From assembly GCA_964565895.1 (NCBI GenBank), contig CAZMGT010000072.1, forward strand, positions 1 through 16,454: a stretch of DNA of 16,454 bases. Direction: 5' to 3'. Shown piece by piece: positions 11,770 to 16,454 of this stretch; positions within the stretch are counted from its first letter, which is position 1; every line of letters begins with the position of its first letter. This stretch comes from CAZMGT01 sp964565895. Lineage in GTDB: Bacteria > Armatimonadota > Zipacnadia > UBA1398 > CAZMGT01. The notes beneath the pieces were generated by a model that worked only from the letters and a program-made list of their open reading frames with translations, searched no databases and was not told where the DNA came from. Position numbers and translations under genes: made by a program.

Positions 11770-13749
11770 ATGGCCGCTGAACAGGAGCACGGCCCACCCG
11801 CCGGCGAGCAGCGCCTCTCCCGCCGCCGGCTATATAGCTTAATGGCCGCGTTTGCCATTATTTACTTCGCCCAAGCCACTTCCTCCCCATCCCTCGGCCT
11901 GACAAACCTCACCCTCCAAATGTACCTCCTCACCGCGGGCTATGCTGTGTTCCTCATCGAGGGCCTGCAGGCGTTCACCGCGCTGGGGTTTTATATTAAG
12001 CCGCTAATGGGCTTGCTTTCGGACTTCATCCCCGTGTTTGGCTACCGGCGCAAGTCCTACTTGATAATCTCCGGGCTCATCGCCGCCGCTGTGTGGGGCA
12101 TCGTGGGCAGCCGGCCGGAGTGGAACATCGACCACCTGGCCATCCTGCTCACCGTCTCCCTGCTCGGCTATGCGTTCGTGGACGTCACCTGCGACGGGCT
12201 GATGGTCGAGACGGGCCAGCGCACAGGGATGACCGGCCAGCTCCAGTCCATCCAGTGGCTGCCCTACTACGTGGGGCTGGCCGTGGGGGCATATTTCTCG
12301 GGCAAGCTCGCCGGCGCGGAAAAATACCAGGAATCGTTCCTCCTCTCCGGCGGGCTGTGCGCCACGACGATCATCGTCGCCGGGCTGCTTACCCGCGAGG
12401 AGCGCGTGCCGCTGGACATGGAAAGCATGCGCCGCACAATGCGCGCCCTGGGCCAGGCCATACGCTCGGACATCCTGTGGATCGTCTTGCTTTACGTGTG
12501 CTTTTTCTTTTACAACCCCCTTTCCGACGTGGTCATGACCGCCTATCTCACCGATCCCAACCTCTGCGGCTACACGCCGGAGTTTTTGGGCAAAACGGGT
12601 TTTGTGACATGGCTTGCCGCGCCGGTGGGCCTGCTCGCCTACTTCTTCCTCTGCCGGCGCTGGCGCCTGCGGCCGCTATTTGTGTTTGCCGTGCTCATTG
12701 GCGTAGTCGCTGGCCTGGGCTATCTCTGGGTCGGCGCGGGGCATACCGCGGCCTATGTCGTGTTCGGCTTTGCCGGCTTGGTGCTTGGGTTTGGGGTAAT
12801 GCCCGTGTTCGACCTTGCCGCGCGCGCCTGCCCGCGGGGCGTGGAGGCGTTTGTGTTTAGCCTGCTTATGGCGGCGACGAACGTTTCGGGAAACATGGCC
12901 CAGGCGTCCGGGGCGAAAATCTATCTTGCGGCAACCTCCGGCGCCAACCCGCTGCTTTCCGTGGAGCAGGCGACGAAGCTCATGATCGTCGCCGGCGCGT
13001 GCTATACGTTCATGGCCCTGCCCCTCATGCTCCTCATCCCTCGGCGGCTGCTCATCTCCGGCGCGGAGATGGCCGAGCAGGACTGGGAGGCCTACGCCGC
13101 GCGCGCCGCGCTGGGCGACGAGCGCGAGCTGCGCCGCCGACGGGCCGCGGGGATCATCGCGATGTTCGGCGGCCTGCTGTTGGCGATCATCGCCGGGGCG
13201 ATCGCCTCCGGCGCGCTTCCCGTGGGGCCGCCTCTCGCCCAACCGATCGCCGCGCTGTCCATTGCCCTGTGGGGGTTTGTCGCCATCGGCGGGTGCCTCG
13301 TCTTCCACAGCAGCGAGCGCGCCCTGGCCGAGGCCAAGCTGAGCAGGGTTTCCGTAGCGGGGATGATCGGCGCCACGCTGCTCACCGCGGCGGCCGTCGC
13401 CGGCGCGCTGATCATGGTGGTCAACTTCGCGGTCACCGTTGGGCCGTATGTGCACACCAAGCCCGCGGAGCTGGAGCAAATGGTCAGCGAGATGGGCGGC
13501 ACGGCGGCGGGGGCGACGGCGTTCCTCCTTCCCCTGCTGGTAACGATCATGCGCATTGGGCTCGCCCTAGGCGTCGCTCTCGGTGTGGCCGCGGTGCTTT
13601 CCCCCGTCCGCTGGTGGACCTCGGAGGTCGAGGCCAAGCGCGCGTTTGCCCCGCTGCTCGTGGGGCTGGCGATAATCCTCATCGTCGCCGCGATCCTCGC
13701 CTGGACGATGTTCGGCCAGCCGGGCACGGGGCCGGGGGCGATGAGCTAA
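11770..13749 (+). CDS. BT1/folate-biopterin-transporter-family membrane protein with C-terminal membrane extension
   Basis: This is a 659-aa protein; ATG at 11770 has SD GGAGGAGG 6 bases upstream. Residues 20-430 form a major-facilitator-type bundle of about 12 membrane helices. IKPLMGLLSDFIPVFGYRRK (76-95) followed by SYLI, and YAFVDVTCDGLMVE (134-147), match the signature regions of the BT1 family, whose characterised members in Leishmania, plants and cyanobacteria carry folates or pterins. A charged linker (434-458) leads to a C-terminal block with about five more hydrophobic segments (near 460-482, 491-512, 528-558, 581-610, 626-648), which I do not recognise as part of BT1 proteins. The gene is divergent from folP-folB-folK, which supports a folate or pterin substrate but does not prove it. 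A strong terminator follows. Confidence 0.85.
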   Translation: MAAEQEHGPPAGEQRLSRRRLYSLMAAFAIIYFAQATSSPSLGLTNLTLQMYLLTAGYAVFLIEGLQAFTALGFYIKPLMGLLSDFIPVFGYRRKSYLIISGLIAAAVWGIVGSRPEWNIDHLAILLTVSLLGYAFVDVTCDGLMVETGQRTGMTGQLQSIQWLPYYVGLAVGAYFSGKLAGAEKYQESFLLSGGLCATTIIVAGLLTREERVPLDMESMRRTMRALGQAIRSDILWIVLLYVCFFFYNPLSDVVMTAYLTDPNLCGYTPEFLGKTGFVTWLAAPVGLLAYFFLCRRWRLRPLFVFAVLIGVVAGLGYLWVGAGHTAAYVVFGFAGLVLGFGVMPVFDLAARACPRGVEAFVFSLLMAATNVSGNMAQASGAKIYLAATSGANPLLSVEQATKLMIVAGACYTFMALPLMLLIPRRLLISGAEMAEQDWEAYAARAALGDERELRRRRAAGIIAMFGGLLLAIIAGAIASGALPVGPPLAQPIAALSIALWGFVAIGGCLVFHSSERALAEAKLSRVSVAGMIGATLLTAAAVAGALIMVVNFAVTVGPYVHTKPAELEQMVSEMGGTAAGATAFLLPLLVTIMRIGLALGVALGVAAVLSPVRWWTSEVEAKRAFAPLLVGLAIILIVAAILAWTMFGQPGTGPGAMS

Positions 13750-13771
13750 CCCCTGCGCGAAACAAGGTGCG

Positions 13772-13805
13772 GGCCGCGCCCAGCGGGGCGCGGCCTTTTT
13801 CTTTT
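13772..13805 (+). terminator. Rho-independent terminator after the BT1-family gene
   Basis: A perfect 10-bp stem (GGCCGCGCCC with GGGCGCGGCC) around the loop AGCG is followed directly by TTTTTCTTTT. It starts 22 bases after the stop and isolates this gene from the GH116 gene downstream. Confidence 0.95.
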
Positions 13806-13865
13806 GCAGGATGGCGCGCCCATGCGGCAGAATTGCGCGACTCTGGCAAGGGAGGAGTCTTCTCG

Positions 13866-16445
13866 ATGCCCATCAAGCAAATTCCGTACTCGCGACGTGA
13901 GTTATACGCCACCGGCCCCCAGCGCACGTTTGTGGGGGAAAGCCTGGCGCACATCGCCTTCCCCCTGGGTGGCCTAGGGACGGGCACGGTGAGCCTCGGC
14001 GGCTGGGGCCAGCTCCGCGACTGGGAGATCATGAACCGCCCCGCCAAGGGCCGCACCATGCCCAACGCGTTCTTCTCCGTGCGCGTCCAGCAGGGCAACC
14101 GGCCGCCCCAGGTGAAGGTCCTCCAGGGTCCGCCCCAGGGCTGCCAGATCGGCGACGGCCACAGCGCCCCGCGCGACGCCGGCGAGGGCCTGCCCCACTT
14201 CCGCCGCTGCACGTTTCGTGGCGAGTACCCGTTTGCTACCGTTGCCCTGCGCGACCCGAACTTTCCCCTGCGCGCGGAGCTCGTCGCGTTTAACCCGTTT
14301 ATTCCGCTCAACGATCGCGACTCGGGCATTCCCGCAGCAATTCTCCTCTACACCTTGCGCAATACGACCCGCCAAACGCTCCGCGTGTCGGTTATGGGCA
14401 ACCTCACGAACATCATCGGCGACAAGGTGGGCCGGCAAAACCGGCGCCGCCGAGGCGCGGGGCTGTGCGCGCTTGTGCTTTCCAACGAGGCCCTGCCCGA
14501 AGACGACCCGCAGTTTGGGACAATCGCCCTGTGCACGCCGGCGCAAGACGCCTGGGTTTGGCCCAACTGGAGCGACGACCGCTTGCTTAAGTTCTGGGAA
14601 GCCATCGCGTGGAAGGCAACCTTCCCCCCGCGCAAGCCGGGCCACAGCCTCACGGGCACCATCGGCGTTAACCTTACCCTCAAGCCCGGCGAGGCGCGCA
14701 CCGTGCCGTTCATCCTCGCCTGGCATTTCCCCAACTACGAGCACTGGCGTAAGCCTCCCGAGGCCGAGCGCGCCCCGACGTGGAAGAACTGGTATGCCAC
14801 GCAGTGGCCCAACGCCTGGGCCGTCGCCCGCTATGTCTGGGCCAACTTCGACCGCCTATATCAGCAAACCAAGCGCTTTCACGACGCCCTGTTCTCCTCC
14901 ACGCTCCCCGCGCACGTGCTCGACGCGATAAGCTCGCAGCTTTCCGTTTTGCGCACAAACACCTGCTTGCGCCTTCCCGATGGCACGTTTTACGGGTTTG
15001 AGGGGTGCAACGACACCGCGGGGTGCTGCGAGGGCTCGTGCACGCACGTGTGGAACTACGCCCAGGCCCTGCCCTATCTCTTCCCCCCACTGCAGCGCTC
15101 AATGCGCGAAGCGGACTGGGAGAACTCCATGCTCGAGGACGGCTTCGTCTGCTTCCGCATGCCCCTGCCGCTGGGGACGAAGGGCACGCGCCGCTTTCAC
15201 CCCGCGGCCGACGGCCAGATGGGCACGGTAATCCAGGTGTTTCGCGAGTGGCAGATCTCCGGCGACGAGCAGTGGCTGCGGAAAATTTGGCCCAAGGCGA
15301 AAAAGGCCCTGGAGTTTGCCTGGAAATATTGGGACGCCGACAAAGACGGAACGATGGAGGGGATGCAGCACAACACCTACGACATCGAGTTCTACGGCCC
15401 GAACACGATGACCGGCAGCTTATATCTCGCCGCCCTGCGCGCCGCGGAGGAGATCGCCCGCTACCTCGGCGAGAACGAAAAGGCCGCGGAGTATCGCGCG
15501 CTGTTCGAAAGCGGCTCGCGCTTCGCCGACCGCAAGCTGTTCAACGGCGAGTACTACGAGCAGATCGTCAACCCCAAGGCGCACGAAATCTGGCCGGACA
15601 ACCTGCGCCAGCTGGCCGAGCGGCACGGCAAAGACGACAAATTCCCCACCTGGCCCAAGTGGCAGTTCGGCAAGGGCTGCCTCTCCGACCAGCTCATCGG
15701 GCAGTGGTATGCCACGATGCTCGGGCTGGGGTATCTCTATGAGCGAAAAAACGTCCGCCGCGCGCTGCGCGCGATCTTCAAGTACAACTGGCAGCCGGAG
15801 CTTTCCGACCACTTCTGCTCGCTGCGCATCTACGCCCTGGACGGCGAGGCGGGGCTGATTATCGCCACCTGGCCCCGGGGCGAGCGCCCGGGCTATGCCT
15901 TTTGGTTCGCCGACGAGGTGTGGTGCGGTATCGAATACCAGGTGGCCAGCCACCTCATCTACGAGGGGTTCGTGGACGAGGGCCTGGCCATCGTCAAGGG
16001 CGTGCGCGACCGGCACGATGGCCGGCGGCGCAACCCGTGGGACGAGTTCGAGTGCGGCCACCACTACGTGCGCTCCATGGCCTCCTACGCCCTGCTCCTT
16101 GCCCTCAGCGGGTTTCGCTACTCCGCCCCCGAGCAGCGGATCGGCTTTGCGCCGGTGGTCAATGCCGAGCAGTTTCGCGCGTTTTTCTGCGTCGCCTCGG
16201 GCTGGGGGACGTATGCGCAGGAGGTTTCCCGCAACCGCGCCCGGGTTTCGCTTTCCATAGCCTACGGCGAGCTGCGCCTGCGCGAGCTGAACACTGCGCT
16301 TTCCGGCCTCTCCTCGGCTAAGGCGCGCCTGAGGCGCAGGGCCGTCTCCTGTCGCGTGGCAAAACGCCGCGGCGGCGCGGCGTTTGTATTTGACGGGCCC
16401 GTCACCGTAACGCCGGGCGCGCGGCTGGTAATCGAGGCCACATAG
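13866..16445 (+). CDS. GH116-family glycosidase (beta-glucosidase/GBA2-like)
   Basis: This is an 859-aa protein; ATG at 13866 has SD GGAGGA 9 bases upstream, and the upstream open frame back to 12999 is antisense-like shadow of the BT1 gene. No signal peptide is visible, so the enzyme is probably cytoplasmic. The N-terminal beta domain opens with FPLGGLGTGTVSLGGWGQL (32-50) and continues to about 300. The alpha-barrel catalytic domain (about 320-800) has the probable nucleophile Glu379 in FYGFEGCND and the probable acid/base Asp506 in HNTYDIEFYGPN. Their 127-residue spacing equals that of the characterised Sulfolobus GH116 enzyme as I recall it (E335/D462). CLSDQLIGQWYATMLGLG (605-622) and DEVWCGIEY are also family-conserved. 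Beta-glucosidase or beta-xylosidase activity is inferred from the family. The gene appears monocistronic; a possible -10 (CAGAAT near 13829) is too weak to call. Confidence 0.93.
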   Translation: MPIKQIPYSRRELYATGPQRTFVGESLAHIAFPLGGLGTGTVSLGGWGQLRDWEIMNRPAKGRTMPNAFFSVRVQQGNRPPQVKVLQGPPQGCQIGDGHSAPRDAGEGLPHFRRCTFRGEYPFATVALRDPNFPLRAELVAFNPFIPLNDRDSGIPAAILLYTLRNTTRQTLRVSVMGNLTNIIGDKVGRQNRRRRGAGLCALVLSNEALPEDDPQFGTIALCTPAQDAWVWPNWSDDRLLKFWEAIAWKATFPPRKPGHSLTGTIGVNLTLKPGEARTVPFILAWHFPNYEHWRKPPEAERAPTWKNWYATQWPNAWAVARYVWANFDRLYQQTKRFHDALFSSTLPAHVLDAISSQLSVLRTNTCLRLPDGTFYGFEGCNDTAGCCEGSCTHVWNYAQALPYLFPPLQRSMREADWENSMLEDGFVCFRMPLPLGTKGTRRFHPAADGQMGTVIQVFREWQISGDEQWLRKIWPKAKKALEFAWKYWDADKDGTMEGMQHNTYDIEFYGPNTMTGSLYLAALRAAEEIARYLGENEKAAEYRALFESGSRFADRKLFNGEYYEQIVNPKAHEIWPDNLRQLAERHGKDDKFPTWPKWQFGKGCLSDQLIGQWYATMLGLGYLYERKNVRRALRAIFKYNWQPELSDHFCSLRIYALDGEAGLIIATWPRGERPGYAFWFADEVWCGIEYQVASHLIYEGFVDEGLAIVKGVRDRHDGRRRNPWDEFECGHHYVRSMASYALLLALSGFRYSAPEQRIGFAPVVNAEQFRAFFCVASGWGTYAQEVSRNRARVSLSIAYGELRLRELNTALSGLSSAKARLRRRAVSCRVAKRRGGAAFVFDGPVTVTPGARLVIEAT

Positions 16446-16454
16446 CGCGCGTCC

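Noticed and set aside
12999..13865. N-terminal extension of the GH116 gene
   Set aside because: It overlaps the BT1 gene and its terminator in another frame; the GH116 homology begins after the ATG at 13866, which has a good SD.
1..16454. CRISPR array, insertion sequence, tRNA, rRNA, toxin-antitoxin or defence system
   Set aside because: Reading both strands I saw no regularly spaced repeats, transposase motifs, tRNA-like ends or known defence domains.

Overview
This is a GC-rich, gene-dense bacterial window with no visible mobile element, CRISPR array, tRNA or rRNA. Three features point to a PVC-like, Armatimonadota-like or similar poorly cultured phylum: a protein with the H-X9-DG motif, a DUF6807 protein, and a bacterial GH116 glycosidase beside a sugar-acid-type SAF protein. 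The phylum is an inference from family distribution only. Most genes have clear purine-rich Shine-Dalgarno (SD) sites, and several start with GTG.

Layout: (1) 3-2358, + strand: the 3' part of a left-handed beta-helix protein, a UxaA-type SAF-domain protein, and an exported thioredoxin-fold/TPR protein, tightly spaced as an operon. (2) 2362-2648, - strand: an unrecognised 70-aa gene with its own well-formed sigma70-type promoter and a leader hairpin. (3) 2753-3295, +: a probable lipoprotein with the H-X9-DG motif. (4) 3435-5456, -: full-length transketolase with a strong terminator hairpin. It is divergent from (5) rpiB (5689-6165, +) and a Tat-type secreted DUF6807 protein (6201-7157, +). (6) 7154-11625, -: folP-folB-folK overlapping by single bases, followed by two tandem GspF/PilC-type inner-membrane proteins. 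The second of these contains a 10-N assembly gap. (7) 11770-13749, +, divergent from the fol operon: a BT1/folate-biopterin-transporter-family membrane protein with an unusual C-terminal block of about five extra membrane segments, closed by a textbook intrinsic terminator. (8) 13866-16445, +: a GH116 glycosidase.

Functional themes: a non-oxidative pentose phosphate pair (tkt/rpiB), a pterin-to-folate block (folP, folB, folK) facing a putative folate/pterin transporter, carbohydrate degradation (GH116, UxaA-like, DUF6807), and fragments of type II secretion/type IV pilus machinery (two GspF-like proteins and an H-X9-DG protein).

I do not see a complete, clearly novel multi-gene system. The most interesting leads are the fol operon/BT1 divergent arrangement with the extended transporter, the fol-GspF operon, the small orphan gene with its strong promoter, and the inverted repeats over the ribosome-binding regions of several leaders (rpiB, folP, the small gene). 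No gap between genes exceeds about 235 bases.
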